Below are positions 26,531-35,279 of a stretch of DNA of 64,000 nucleotides, in pieces. Every line of letters begins with the position of its first letter. Position 1 is the first letter of the stretch. Source of the DNA: Candidatus Altimarinota bacterium (GTDB lineage Bacteria > Patescibacteriota > Gracilibacteria > UBA4473); contig JAIPGI010000003.1 of NCBI GenBank assembly GCA_021736215.1, positions 27,389 to 91,388 on the forward strand, given 5' to 3'. The translations under genes and the position numbers were made by a program. The notes under the pieces were generated by a model. The model had not been told where the DNA came from, did not search any database, and was given only the letters and a program-made list of their open reading frames with translations.

Positions 26531-27649
26531 ATGATTGAGAAAGAAAGTGCAGAAATTGTGAAAGTAAGCAAAGTTGGAGTCATTGGAGATGGTCGTTTTG
26601 CGGAAGCTATAGCTTATTTGGTAGCCAAAGTGAACAAGGATGTAGAGGTGGTACTATGGACCTATAAAGAAGAATATGTACGAATGGTTCACGAAACTGG
26701 AAATTTTCGTCACGCCGAAGATAAAAAACTTCCTTCAAATTTAAAGATAACGCACTCTCCCAAAGAGGTTGTCGAGGGATCAGAAGCAATTTTTTCTATT
26801 TTATCTGCACAAAAAACAAGAGCAGTCGTAGAAGATTATTTTCAACAACTCATAAAGGAAAACTGGGACAAGATAGAAGTCATTATCAGCGGAACAAAAG
26901 GGATGGAGGAAGAAACGGATATGCTTATGTCTGAAGTATGGGAAGATATTTTTGCTGATGAGAATTTAGATGTATTAGAAAAATATGGCGTTATTACGGG
27001 ATTAAATTTTGCATCAGAAGTCATACATGATTCGCCAATGGTGACGAGTTTTGCTGCCAAAAGGAAAGAAGAGCAAAAGCTCGGAAGGGAACTCTTGAAT
27101 GATGAGGGAAGTTTTTATGTTATCCCTTCAAGTGACATCAGGGGACTTGAAATTGTCGGTGCCGCCAAAAATGTTATCTCTATAGCATCAGGGGCAGCAA
27201 GTACTCTCTATGGAGACAGTGCAGCACAAGCTATTATTTCCGCAGGAACAGTAGAAGTGTATAATTTGGCAATGGCCCTTGGGGCTCAAAAAAGCACCTT
27301 TGATTCATGGGGGCCTCCAATAGGAGACTTGCAAGGATCAGCAAAATCAAATGAAAGTCGAAACTTTCAAGAAGGGGTTGCGAGGGCAAAAGGACAAAAA
27401 AGAGCGGATACTGGAATTGCGGAAGGAGTGTCTACCGTGAAAGCAATTATGCAAATGGCGGAACAAAAACGCATCAAAATGCCAGTTTGTAATGCTGTTC
27501 TTGAAATTACAAAAGGGGAAGAACCTATTGAGAAAATCGTTCAAAACCTCCTTGAAGAAATTGGACGGTACACAGGAAGAGTAGCTCGTGCCTCTTGGAT
27601 GAATAACAAAAATGGTAATCCAGACAACACCTCTTTCTTGCTGAAATAG
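26531..27649 (+). CDS. gpsA: Glycerol-3-phosphate dehydrogenase [NAD(P)+]
   Basis: Makes sn-glycerol 3-phosphate for phospholipids. The Rossmann motif is GVIGDGRFAEAIAYL (GxGxxA type), followed by IISGTKGMEEET, GLNFASEV, the catalytic-lysine region LEIVGAAKNVISIASG and a C-terminal ESRNFQEGVARAKG. The 372 residues are somewhat longer than usual. A TTGACA at 26496-26501 with an ATTTAT 17 bases on would start transcription almost at the ATG, so it may be leaderless. Confidence 0.85.
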   Translation: MIEKESAEIVKVSKVGVIGDGRFAEAIAYLVAKVNKDVEVVLWTYKEEYVRMVHETGNFRHAEDKKLPSNLKITHSPKEVVEGSEAIFSILSAQKTRAVVEDYFQQLIKENWDKIEVIISGTKGMEEETDMLMSEVWEDIFADENLDVLEKYGVITGLNFASEVIHDSPMVTSFAAKRKEEQKLGRELLNDEGSFYVIPSSDIRGLEIVGAAKNVISIASGAASTLYGDSAAQAIISAGTVEVYNLAMALGAQKSTFDSWGPPIGDLQGSAKSNESRNFQEGVARAKGQKRADTGIAEGVSTVKAIMQMAEQKRIKMPVCNAVLEITKGEEPIEKIVQNLLEEIGRYTGRVARASWMNNKNGNPDNTSFLLK

Positions 27650-27690
27650 GGGATAATGCGGCTACAATAGAAAAAATAAATTCTTTCTTC

Positions 27691-28365
27691 ATGAATCGTC
27701 TTTTCCTTTTACTTCCAATTATTTCTTTTGTGTTCACGGGATGCGAGTCTGTGGAGGAGATTTCTACTCCTGAGACTTCCGTGCAGGATGTATCTCAACA
27801 AACACCAAGGCAGACGACTTCCACTCTGGAACAAAAACAGACAATATCTGGAATTTATCAGATACTTTCTGAGCAGAGCAAAATGTACTGGTCTGCAAGC
27901 AAGGTTACAGGGACCCATGAAGGAGTTATTCGCGTTCCGACGGGATTATTAACGCTTGAGGATGGGGCTATTGTTGGGGGAAATTTCGAGGTAAACATGG
28001 ATACAATTCAGACCACAGACGCTGCTGGAGCAGGATTGGATCCGCATTTAAAGGGCGAGAATTTCTTTGATGCGACCAATTATCCACTTTCTACATTTGT
28101 TGTTACGTCCGCCACCAAAGAAGGGAACATAAATCATGTGACGGGAAATCTCACAATAAAAGATATTACGAATCCCATCACCTTTGACGCAACGATAAAA
28201 TATTTAGCGGATGGGAAAATATCTACTACTGCAGAATTTACTATTGATCGAACACTCTGGGGGATAAAATTTGGCTCTGGAAAATTTTTCCAAGGTTTAG
28301 GAGACAAGATGATTTATGACGAAATAGGTTTCAGATTGGATTTGGTTTTTACAAAAGCGAGTTAG
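27691..28365 (+). CDS. YceI-family lipoprotein
   Basis: A lipoprotein signal with lipobox FTGC (Cys ~19) precedes a Thr/Gln/Ser-rich linker and a YceI-like β-barrel domain from about residue 50. Domain landmarks are KMYWSASKVTGTHEG, GGNFEVNMDTIQ, LKGENFFDATNYPLSTFV and GNLTIKDITNPITFDA. YceI proteins bind isoprenoid or fatty lipids. Mature length is ~205 residues, anchored on the outer face of the membrane. Confidence 0.9.
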   Translation: MNRLFLLLPIISFVFTGCESVEEISTPETSVQDVSQQTPRQTTSTLEQKQTISGIYQILSEQSKMYWSASKVTGTHEGVIRVPTGLLTLEDGAIVGGNFEVNMDTIQTTDAAGAGLDPHLKGENFFDATNYPLSTFVVTSATKEGNINHVTGNLTIKDITNPITFDATIKYLADGKISTTAEFTIDRTLWGIKFGSGKFFQGLGDKMIYDEIGFRLDLVFTKAS

Positions 28366-28372
28366 CTAAAAG

Positions 28373-28400
28373 TTGACTTTTACTCACAGAAAAATACACT
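28373..28400 (+). promoter_or_regulatory. tRNA-Tyr promoter
   Basis: TTGACT (28373-28378), 16-base spacer, TACACT (28395-28400). The start would be about ten bases before the tRNA. A hairpin GCCCGC/GCGGGT spans the gap and the first tRNA bases. Confidence 0.55.
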
Positions 28401-28415
28401 GCCCGCGTTCTTTGC

Positions 28416-28500
28416 GGGTCGGTAGCGAAGCGGTCAAACGCGGCAGACTGTAAATCTGTTACCTCTGGTTTCGCAGGTTCGAATCCTGCCCGGCCCACCA
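28416..28500 (+). tRNA. tRNA-Tyr(GUA) with encoded CCA
   Basis: Acceptor GGGTCGG/CCGGCCC, anticodon loop CTGTAAA (GTA), a long class II variable arm (TTACCTCTGGTTTC), T loop TTCGAAT, and genomic CCA. The last 18 bases recur 173 bases downstream. Confidence 0.97.
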
Positions 28501-28655
28501 TGAAAACACCAATACATCTTTGTAAATGAGATGTTGTTTCACTTTGTATAAATACAAAAGGATGAGAACCTCGGTTCGACGCGAAAAATGAGAAGCGTAA
28601 TGCGACGATTATTTGAGCGCTTGAGTAGACGAGTGAAATGAGTCGTTACGAGAGT

Positions 28656-28673
28656 ATCCTGCCCGGCCCACCA
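28656..28673 (+). repeat. Duplicated 3' end of tRNA-Tyr
   Basis: An exact 18-base copy of the tRNA-Tyr 3' terminus (28483-28500), including CCA. The ~155 bases between the copies carry no gene. This is the arrangement left by site-specific integration at a tRNA, or by partial tRNA duplication. The rest of the 28501-28842 gap shows no supported coding region; an 84-codon plus frame there overlaps the methyltransferase gene and looks spurious. Confidence 0.75.
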
Positions 28674-28842
28674 CATCAAGCAAGACTTCATTACTTTCTT
28701 CCACTCTGGCAGTACTTTGTTTATTTTGTATTGTTTCCCTTTCGTTCACACAGAGGTCTTCGTCTTCATTTACGAGATTTTTTACGATACTCAAAATTTC
28801 TATTCATCCTCAACTATCCTGTGCTTACACATTCACTAAAAA

Positions 28843-29301
28843 CTATTTCGTCTTTCTTCCAATCTCATACATTGCCACTCCTGCAGCGATAGAGACATTG
28901 AGGGAGTTCTTTTTTCCGTTCATTGGAATTTCTAGGTGTCTATCACACATACTCAGAACTTCCGGAGTAACCCCTTCCACTTCATTTCCTACAATAAGGG
29001 CGATATTTTTTTTAAGAAATTCTGCTTCAAATAAATTTTTAGATTGAGAAGTCTGCTCCAGAGCAATTATTTCGAATTTCTTTTTTTGCAAATCCTGAAG
29101 AACTTCTAAAACTGATGCTTGTTTTTCCCAATCAAGAAATTCTTCAGCACCAAGCGAGACCTTTTCAATACGGCGATCAGGAGGACACCCTGTATAACCA
29201 CATAAATAAATCTTATTCCAACCGGCTCCATCGGCCGTCCGCAAAATAGATCCAACATTATGGAGAGATCTAATATTTTCAAGAATCACGACTTTCTTCA
29301 T
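28843..29301 (-). CDS. SpoU/TrmH-family RNA 2'-O-methyltransferase
   Basis: A SPOUT methyltransferase of 152 residues. Motif 1 is NVGSILRTADGAGW, motif 2 LIVGNEVEGVTPEV, motif 3 IPMNGKKNSLNVSIAAGVAMYE; together they form the knotted SAM site. The short size matches single-domain TrmH/TrmL-like enzymes. The RNA target is not evident. It lies six bases downstream of rpmB. Confidence 0.9.
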   Translation of the reverse strand: MKKVVILENIRSLHNVGSILRTADGAGWNKIYLCGYTGCPPDRRIEKVSLGAEEFLDWEKQASVLEVLQDLQKKKFEIIALEQTSQSKNLFEAEFLKKNIALIVGNEVEGVTPEVLSMCDRHLEIPMNGKKNSLNVSIAAGVAMYEIGRKTK

Positions 29302-29307
29302 CGTGAG

Positions 29308-29760
29308 TTATTTTGCTTTCTTTTCTCCCTTTTTGGAAACAGATTTTTTTTCTGCCTTCATTTCTTTTTTAGCGGATTCCATTTCTTTTACGATTTCAGG
29401 TTTTGCTTCTTCAACTTTCTCTATAGTTTTCTGTGCTTCCAATTCTTTCTTCTGTTTTGGAGTCAATTTTGTTTTGTGTACACGTCCTTTGAGTTCATTT
29501 GTTGTATGTTTGGCATTTTCAGAAACCAACTTTGCTTGTTTCGCTTCTTCGGTCAACATACCTCGTTCACTCATCCATTTTTTGATAGTTTTGAGACCTT
29601 TTGCGGAAACACGTATACGCTCAACTTTATTCGTCAAAGGATTCCAAATCTTTTTGACAAACAGGTTTGGACGAAACGTCCGTCTTGTTGCTTTCAATGA
29701 GAAAGGACGATTATTTCCCGTAGAAGGTTTTTTTCCGGTGATTTGGCAAGTTCGTGACAT
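29308..29760 (-). CDS. rpmB: 50S ribosomal protein L28 with long C-terminal tail
   Basis: The first ~65 residues are plain L28: MSRTCQITGKKPSTGNN, then KATRRTFRPNLF and RIRVSAKGLKTI. Normal L28 is 60-80 residues. This one is 150, with a highly charged Lys/Glu/Ala-rich helical tail that looks like the extensions of the S16 and L24 genes here. The tail could reach over the ribosome surface or be disordered; its role is unknown. Confidence 0.93.
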   Translation of the reverse strand: MSRTCQITGKKPSTGNNRPFSLKATRRTFRPNLFVKKIWNPLTNKVERIRVSAKGLKTIKKWMSERGMLTEEAKQAKLVSENAKHTTNELKGRVHKTKLTPKQKKELEAQKTIEKVEEAKPEIVKEMESAKKEMKAEKKSVSKKGEKKAK

Positions 29761-29860
29761 GATTTTCCCAAAATGCTGCGCGATTGTATGGAAAAGTAAC
29801 GCTCCGTCAAGTTTTTATGAGAGTTAAAAAGTTGAGAAATTAAAAATAAGCAATTGAAAA

Positions 29861-31345
29861 TTACTCAATCGGACTCCACTCTCCGCCCAATAAACTTCGA
29901 GAAAGCTCATTGACCTCACTCGAAAGGTGCCAAGTTTTGTCTTTTTTAATTTCAAAAATATCTCCAGGTGTCGGGATGAAAATATCAGACTTCATAATAT
30001 TTTTTTGTTTTCCCAATTCTTCTCGAAATACATGGAGAGATTCATCCTCTCCGTGTACCAAAAAGAGAGCCTTTGGCTTTCCTGACTTATTGGCAAAATC
30101 TAAAAGACCCGTCTGATCGGCATGAGCAGAGAATGCATTATAAATCTCAACCTGAGCATTGAGCTCATGTGGTTCTCCAAAAATATTAACTGGATTTTCT
30201 TTCTCAACAATTTTTCGTCCAAGTGTATTCTCGGCCATAAATCCAACAATTAAAATTAGATTTTTTTCATCTTCAATATTGTTTGCGAGATGGTGTCTGA
30301 TGCGTCCAGCTTCACACATTCCACTCGCAGAAATAACCATCATAGGGGCTGGGAATTGGTTAAGTGCTTTAGATTCCTCAACATCACGGATATATTGAAC
30401 ATCTGCACAATCAGAACAAAAAGGATCAAGTCCCTTCTTCATCATTTTTTGCAGATCCTCATCAAAACATTCTGGATGTAATGCAAAAATCTCGGTTGCT
30501 GAAGTTGAAAGTGGAGAGTCTACAAAAATCGGAAACGGTTTAATTTTCTTTTGTTCCTGTAGCTGGCGGAGGATGTACAAAATTTCTTGAGTTCTTCCAA
30601 CAGAAAAAGCAGGAACAAATATTTTTCCATCTCGAGCAACCGCGGCATTTATGTCTTTGGCGAGTTTTGCGGCAACGTTTTCGATTTCATCGTGAAGACG
30701 ATTTCCATAAGTGGATTCCGTAATCAAAATATCTAGATTCTCCAGTTGTACTGGGTCGCGAAGGATTGGAAGACATTTACGTCCCAAATCTCCCGTGAAT
30801 CCTAAGCGTATAGTTTTTCCAATGTCTTTATCTTCAATCTCCCACTCTTCAACGGCTGAACCCAAGATATGTCCTGCATCGTGGAAACAAACCCTAACTC
30901 CCGAAGCAGGGGAGAACCATTGTTTGTATTCTACAGAACGGAAAAGGGTCATAGCTTTTTCAGCGTCTTCTACTGTGTAGAGAGGTTCAGCTTTTGGATC
31001 TTTGAGTTTTTTTCGAATCCATTCAGCATCTTTTTCCTGGATATATGCGGCATCCTTGAGCATAATGGAACACAAATCTCGTGTGGCATGAGTACAATAA
31101 ATCGGTCCCTGAAATCCTCGTTTTACCAAAAGAGGAATAGCTCCAGAATGATCAATATGAGCATGAGAGAGTATGAGTGCATCGATTTCGGTCACGTCAA
31201 AAGGAAATATAAGATTTGCTTCAATAGAATCTCGACGACGTCCTTGAAAAAGACCACAATCGAGCAAGATTTTGTGTTCGTTCACATGTAATAAATGTTT
31301 TGAACCTGTCACATTGCGCGCCGCACCAGAGAATTCAATTTTCAT
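29861..31345 (-). CDS. Metallo-β-lactamase/β-CASP ribonuclease
   Basis: An RNA-processing nuclease of the CPSF/YSH1-like bacterial group, 494 residues. Metal-binding motif 2 is SHAHIDHSG at ~58-66. The β-CASP part has AFSVGRTQEILYIL, PIFVDSPLS, SASGMCEAGRIRHHLAN and FSAHADQTGL. Whether it cuts mRNA, tRNA or rRNA cannot be told. It is a single gene with no close partner. Confidence 0.9.
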   Translation of the reverse strand: MKIEFSGAARNVTGSKHLLHVNEHKILLDCGLFQGRRRDSIEANLIFPFDVTEIDALILSHAHIDHSGAIPLLVKRGFQGPIYCTHATRDLCSIMLKDAAYIQEKDAEWIRKKLKDPKAEPLYTVEDAEKAMTLFRSVEYKQWFSPASGVRVCFHDAGHILGSAVEEWEIEDKDIGKTIRLGFTGDLGRKCLPILRDPVQLENLDILITESTYGNRLHDEIENVAAKLAKDINAAVARDGKIFVPAFSVGRTQEILYILRQLQEQKKIKPFPIFVDSPLSTSATEIFALHPECFDEDLQKMMKKGLDPFCSDCADVQYIRDVEESKALNQFPAPMMVISASGMCEAGRIRHHLANNIEDEKNLILIVGFMAENTLGRKIVEKENPVNIFGEPHELNAQVEIYNAFSAHADQTGLLDFANKSGKPKALFLVHGEDESLHVFREELGKQKNIMKSDIFIPTPGDIFEIKKDKTWHLSSEVNELSRSLLGGEWSPIE

Positions 31346-31408
31346 GTGTTTTTTTGTTTCTCGTATCTTCTCCTGATTATACCATAAAAAACAAGAAAAA
31401 TCGAGTTT

Positions 31409-32215
31409 TTATTTCCCTCCCCTCGCAAAAACAACGGCATCCACCCGAGAAACTCCACACTGTTTAAGAACTTTGGCGGCTGCATTAAGGGTGGCGCCGC
31501 TGGCGACAACATCATCAATGAGGATGTATCGCCCCTCCCTCTTTAATAAAGAGGGAGATGGTCCTCGACTCTGAGGTGAGCTTCGCTCGGACTCGAAGAG
31601 AGGGAGATTTTTATTTCTCTCCCCTTGAAAAGGAGAGTTGGAGGGGTTTAAATCCCCCTGTCCGCCTAAGGCGGACTTTCCCTCGCTTTTACCAAAGGGG
31701 GAGGAGAACGAAAATGCATCTCGGATATTTTGGAGTCTCGCTTCACGAGATAATTTGGCTTGTTGAAAGGTGCGTTTATGACGCTTGAGAAGGTGTTGGA
31801 TTTGGGCTTCAGGAATGCGTTTTTGAAGAGCCTGAGCGATTAAATCTGCTTGGTTGAACCCCCGCCAAAATTTTCTCGTCCAATGGAGAGGAATAGGAAC
31901 AAGAATGGAATTCATAAAAAAATCCTTTCCTACCCGCAGAATAATTTCTTCTGCCATGATATCTGCAAGTTGGGTGAATCCTCGAAATTTAAAAAGCTCT
32001 ACGAGCTTCTCTGTCGTAGGGTCATAGTATTTCACAGCGGCATGAATATTTTCCAAGTATTCAAAGGATGCCTCGTTTGGAGGAGCGGGCGAAAATTTTC
32101 GATGCTGCGGGCAAAGCCATGCCCCTTCTTGTTTGCAAATGATGCATTTGGGCGGGAAAAGGGCATCCAAAAACCACGACCAAGCACGGTGGATGCTTTG
32201 TACAACCTTTTTCAT
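31409..32215 (-). CDS. comF: ComF-family phosphoribosyltransferase with repeat-encoded insert
   Basis: ComF is linked to DNA uptake. Near the N-terminus is a zinc knuckle (PPKCIICKQEGAWLCPQH), then VPIPLHWTRKFWRGFNQADLIA, and the PRPP-binding signature YILIDDVVASGATL near the end. Between NIRDAFSF and YILIDDVV lie ~50 extra residues of low-complexity Ser/Pro/Gly/Arg sequence. They are encoded by palindromic repeats found elsewhere between genes. The frame is open throughout. The start MKKVVQSIHRAW avoids overlap with the upstream pilin gene. Confidence 0.88.
   Translation of the reverse strand: MKKVVQSIHRAWSWFLDALFPPKCIICKQEGAWLCPQHRKFSPAPPNEASFEYLENIHAAVKYYDPTTEKLVELFKFRGFTQLADIMAEEIILRVGKDFFMNSILVPIPLHWTRKFWRGFNQADLIAQALQKRIPEAQIQHLLKRHKRTFQQAKLSREARLQNIRDAFSFSSPFGKSEGKSALGGQGDLNPSNSPFQGERNKNLPLFESERSSPQSRGPSPSLLKREGRYILIDDVVASGATLNAAAKVLKQCGVSRVDAVVFARGGK
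31531..31706. repeat. Palindromic repeat cluster inside comF
   Basis: Within comF lie three or four hairpins in a row: CTCCCTCTTT/AAAGAGGGAG (31536-31557), CTCTCCCCTT/AAGGAGAG, GTCCGCC/GGCGGAC (31660-31676) and a CCCTCGCTTTT/AAAGGGGGAG type. The first and last types match intergenic elements at 14903, 56491, 58099, 59239, 60468 and 61043. Confidence 0.8.
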
Positions 32216-32223
32216 TGGGGAAA

Positions 32224-32691
32224 CTATTGTCTCAATCGAAGAGATTGACAAGAATTATCACTCGGAGCTTCTCCAAACTGAACAAGCCTGTTAATAGAGC
32301 ATTTAATCTGATCGTATGAAACATAATCGATAAGATTCAAGCCGAAAATACGACCTACAATCATAATGAAGGTAAAACTCAAAATGGTTACAATGAGTCC
32401 GACGATAGAATAGCGGATAGTGTTGACGGCACTTTTTATTTTTTCATCATTTCCCCCAGAGAGAATAAAAGAAACCCCTCCTACAAAGATGAATACAGCG
32501 GACAGTGCTCCAGCAATAATGAACGCATAAACAATAAACATTTGAACCAATTCCATTACTGAAAAATTATTGACAGTTTGAAGTGCTCCACCAAATGCAT
32601 TGCTTACCCCACTCCCGAGTGGACTTGTAGTTATAGCACCAGGCGTTTCGTAGTATACAGGAGGGACAACGGCCGTTGGATCAGAATTCAT
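32224..32691 (-). CDS. VirB2/TrbC-like pilin-type membrane protein
   Basis: The 155-residue protein has no classical signal peptide. It has two hydrophobic segments (about residues 47-75 and 88-115) around the short loop LSGGNDEKIKSAVNTIRYS, close in style to the loop of the pilin-like protein at 2997-3419. The C-terminal tail has two cysteines (IKCSIN, NSCQS). It sits between khpA and comF in one operon. ComF proximity hints at, but does not prove, a link to DNA uptake. Confidence 0.7.
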   Translation of the reverse strand: MNSDPTAVVPPVYYETPGAITTSPLGSGVSNAFGGALQTVNNFSVMELVQMFIVYAFIIAGALSAVFIFVGGVSFILSGGNDEKIKSAVNTIRYSIVGLIVTILSFTFIMIVGRIFGLNLIDYVSYDQIKCSINRLVQFGEAPSDNSCQSLRLRQ

Positions 32692-32698
32692 GGTTTTA

Positions 32699-32956
32699 TT
32701 ATGCTAGAGGTTCAAGAACTTTCAAATTTATCTTTTGTCCATTTCGAGCTCCCATAGCTCTTACAAGAAGTCGCAAAGCGGAAATTGTTTGACCATTTTT
32801 TCCAATAAGCTTCCCCATGTCTTCTTCGTTTACCTTGATAGAGAGAAGTGTCCCAAGACTGTCTTCCGTCTGTTCAATGGTAATATCAGACTTATAGGTA
32901 CAAATTTGTTCCAACACATATCGGGCAAATCCGAGAACGGTTTCTTTTTCTGCCAT
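32699..32956 (-). CDS. khpA: KH-domain RNA-binding protein (KhpA-like)
   Basis: An 85-residue single type II KH domain with the signature DMGKLIGKNGQTISALRLLVRA. KhpA proteins pair with KhpB/Jag in other bacteria and bind many RNAs. As often seen, it directly follows rpsP. Confidence 0.9.
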   Translation of the reverse strand: MAEKETVLGFARYVLEQICTYKSDITIEQTEDSLGTLLSIKVNEEDMGKLIGKNGQTISALRLLVRAMGARNGQKINLKVLEPLA

Positions 32957-32992
32957 GAGAGAATTGTACTACAGAAAGAGTTATGTCAAAAG

Positions 32993-33376
32993 CTATTCTG
33001 ATTTTTCCTCGGTAGTTTCTGTTGCAGGAGTGGATATTTCTTCAGATGGAGCCTGGGGCGCTACAGGGGCTTCTGTTGGGGCAGGTGTTTTTTTTGGTTT
33101 TGAACTCCTCTCTGTTACAAATTTTCCCGCTTCTTTGATACCATGTTTTGTGAGAAGTCGTGCAGCGGTCTCAGACATCTGTGCTCCATGTGAGAGATAA
33201 TGTTTTACACGATCTTCCACAACGACGAGTTCCCCTTTTCCTTTTTCGAAATGAGGATTATAGTATCCAAGCTTCTCAATATGCTTTTTTTGAACAGCTT
33301 TAGATTTCTCTGCTGCCACCAAGTGAAAGAAAGCTTGATTTTTGCGTCCGACACGAACAAATCGAATAATAACCAT
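32993..33376 (-). CDS. rpsP: 30S ribosomal protein S16 with C-terminal extension
   Basis: The S16 core has MVIIRFVRVGRKNQAFFHLVAAE, then EKLGYYNPHFEKG and a helical end near TKHGIKEAGKFV. After residue ~90 a Pro/Ala/Glu/Thr-rich tail extends the protein to 127 residues (usual 80-90). First gene of rpsP-khpA-pilin-comF. Confidence 0.96.
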   Translation of the reverse strand: MVIIRFVRVGRKNQAFFHLVAAEKSKAVQKKHIEKLGYYNPHFEKGKGELVVVEDRVKHYLSHGAQMSETAARLLTKHGIKEAGKFVTERSSKPKKTPAPTEAPVAPQAPSEEISTPATETTEEKSE

Positions 33377-33530
33377 GTAAAATATTTTCTAAAATGCGTG
33401 CGCGAGTGTATTTTAAAGCAGCATTTTGTCAAATGATTTTAGAAAGAGCTTACAAGTTTACAAGCGAACAAGTCTACGATTTTTTAAATTCTATTGCTCA
33501 TTGTTCTCTGTTCATTGATAATTAAATTAC

Positions 33531-35279
33531 ATGTGTGGCATTTTTGCGATTTCAGGAGATTCCCCCAAAGCAGGGGCATCAGTGCTCAAGGGGCTCAAGA
33601 AACTTGAATATCGAGGTTATGACTCATGGGGAGTTTGTGTACGCGAGTCCAAAGATGGAACCGTTTTTATCGATAAAGAAATCGGGAAAATTTCCACAGT
33701 GCGTCGGAATTTCCCTGATGGATGTGAAGCCATAGGGCACTCTCGGTGGGCGACCCACGGAGGAGTTACGAAAGCTAATGCACACCCGCATCAGGTCGGA
33801 AAAGTAACATTGGTTCACAATGGGATTTTTGAAAACTACATAACGCACAAAAAAACACTCAAAACATATAAGTTTTTGTCCGAAACGGACACAGAAGTTA
33901 TTGCTGCTATGATTGATAACTTCCTTCACCAAGGAAGTACTCCAGATCAGGCCATTCGGAAGGCTGCCACACAAATTGAGGGAAGGTTCGCAATCCTTGT
34001 TATGGTCGAAGGAATTTCCGGAATTTATGCGGCCCGCCGAGGTTCTCCACTTATTGTCGGGAGAGGATCTAATCAAACATTTGTTGCTTCTGATATCCCA
34101 GCATTTTTGGAACAAACCAATGTAGTAAATTACTTGGACGACAATGAAATGGTTTATGTTTGCGGCAAGAATGCACAGTTTTCTGATTTGCGAACAGGCG
34201 ATCCTGTGCAAAAAAGAAACATCGAAGTCCCTTGGAAAATAGAAGAAGCCGAAAAAGGGGAGTGGTCGCACTTTATGATTAAAGAAATTTTTGAACAAAA
34301 AGAAACAATTGCTCGTGTTTTAAAACAAGAAGATGAGAAACTGCTACAAGCCATGAAACTTTTACAAGAATCGAATGGTGCTTACTTTATTGCTTGTGGG
34401 ACGGCGCACAAAGCTGCCATGGCAGCAGAATATTTTTTTGCGGATATTTCTGGGCGTAAAATAAATGTAGTCCCTGCATCAGAAATGCCTTCGTTTGAAC
34501 GATTTGTAAATCCAAAAACAGCTATTATTGCTGTTTCCCAATCAGGAGAAACAGCGGATGTACTAGAAATTTTGGAACGATCCAAGAAAAAAGGAGCCAA
34601 AATAATAGGACTGACCAACGTTCTCAGCTCTTCTATTGCTCGAATGGCTCACGTGCATTTATCTATCAATGCGGGACCAGAAAAAGCCGTTGCTTCAACT
34701 AAAGCTGCGACCGCACAGATGGCCTTGCTTTTCCTCTTGGCATTTACAGATGTAAATAAAATTAATATCGGTCGACAGATTCTGTGGGCGACAGCTTCTA
34801 GTATCAACGATATGCTGAATCCTCGTTACGAAAGTTGGATTCGTTCTGTGGCAGAACGAATCGTAGATCATCCAAATCTTTTTATCATTGGACGAAAAAG
34901 TCTCTATCCGATGGCCCTCGAATCAGCGATAAAAATTCAGGAAGTTTCTTACATCCATGCCCAGGGATTTGCGGCAGGGGAACTGAAACACGGTCCCATT
35001 GCCCTTATTGAGAAAGGAACTCCTTGTATTGTCCTTGGTGACGATCAGGAAACCGTTTCCAATGCCACCGAGCTCAAAAGCCGAGGAGCAAAAATCATTG
35101 GAGTATCAGCCACGAAACAAGATGTTTTTGATGAGTGGTTGCGCGTACCTGATTGCAATGGCGCTCAAGCGATTGCCTCAATTATCCCTGTACAGATTTT
35201 GGCATACCATCTAGCTCTTTTAAAAGGACTTGATCCTGATATGCCAAGAAACTTGGCCAAAAGTGTCACGGTGAAATAA
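33531..35279 (+). CDS. glmS: Glutamine-fructose-6-phosphate aminotransferase (isomerising)
   Basis: Makes glucosamine 6-phosphate for peptidoglycan. The N-terminal glutaminase nucleophile Cys2 is in MCGIFAISG, followed by GHSRWATHGG and HNGIFENY. Two SIS domains carry ACGTAHKAAMAAEYF and SQSGETADVLE, then AGELKHGPIALIEKGTP; the C-terminus LAKSVTVK is canonical. The 582 residues are slightly short. No glmS ribozyme or SD is apparent upstream. Confidence 0.97.
   Translation: MCGIFAISGDSPKAGASVLKGLKKLEYRGYDSWGVCVRESKDGTVFIDKEIGKISTVRRNFPDGCEAIGHSRWATHGGVTKANAHPHQVGKVTLVHNGIFENYITHKKTLKTYKFLSETDTEVIAAMIDNFLHQGSTPDQAIRKAATQIEGRFAILVMVEGISGIYAARRGSPLIVGRGSNQTFVASDIPAFLEQTNVVNYLDDNEMVYVCGKNAQFSDLRTGDPVQKRNIEVPWKIEEAEKGEWSHFMIKEIFEQKETIARVLKQEDEKLLQAMKLLQESNGAYFIACGTAHKAAMAAEYFFADISGRKINVVPASEMPSFERFVNPKTAIIAVSQSGETADVLEILERSKKKGAKIIGLTNVLSSSIARMAHVHLSINAGPEKAVASTKAATAQMALLFLLAFTDVNKINIGRQILWATASSINDMLNPRYESWIRSVAERIVDHPNLFIIGRKSLYPMALESAIKIQEVSYIHAQGFAAGELKHGPIALIEKGTPCIVLGDDQETVSNATELKSRGAKIIGVSATKQDVFDEWLRVPDCNGAQAIASIIPVQILAYHLALLKGLDPDMPRNLAKSVTVK

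Noticed and set aside
28638..28892. 84-codon plus-strand frame after tRNA-Tyr
   Set aside because: It starts in the duplicated tRNA fragment and runs antisense into the SpoU methyltransferase gene; the composition does not look like a protein under selection.
33377..33530. glmS ribozyme upstream of glmS
   Set aside because: The 154-base gap is AT-rich and shared with the divergent rpsP promoter; no ribozyme core could be traced.
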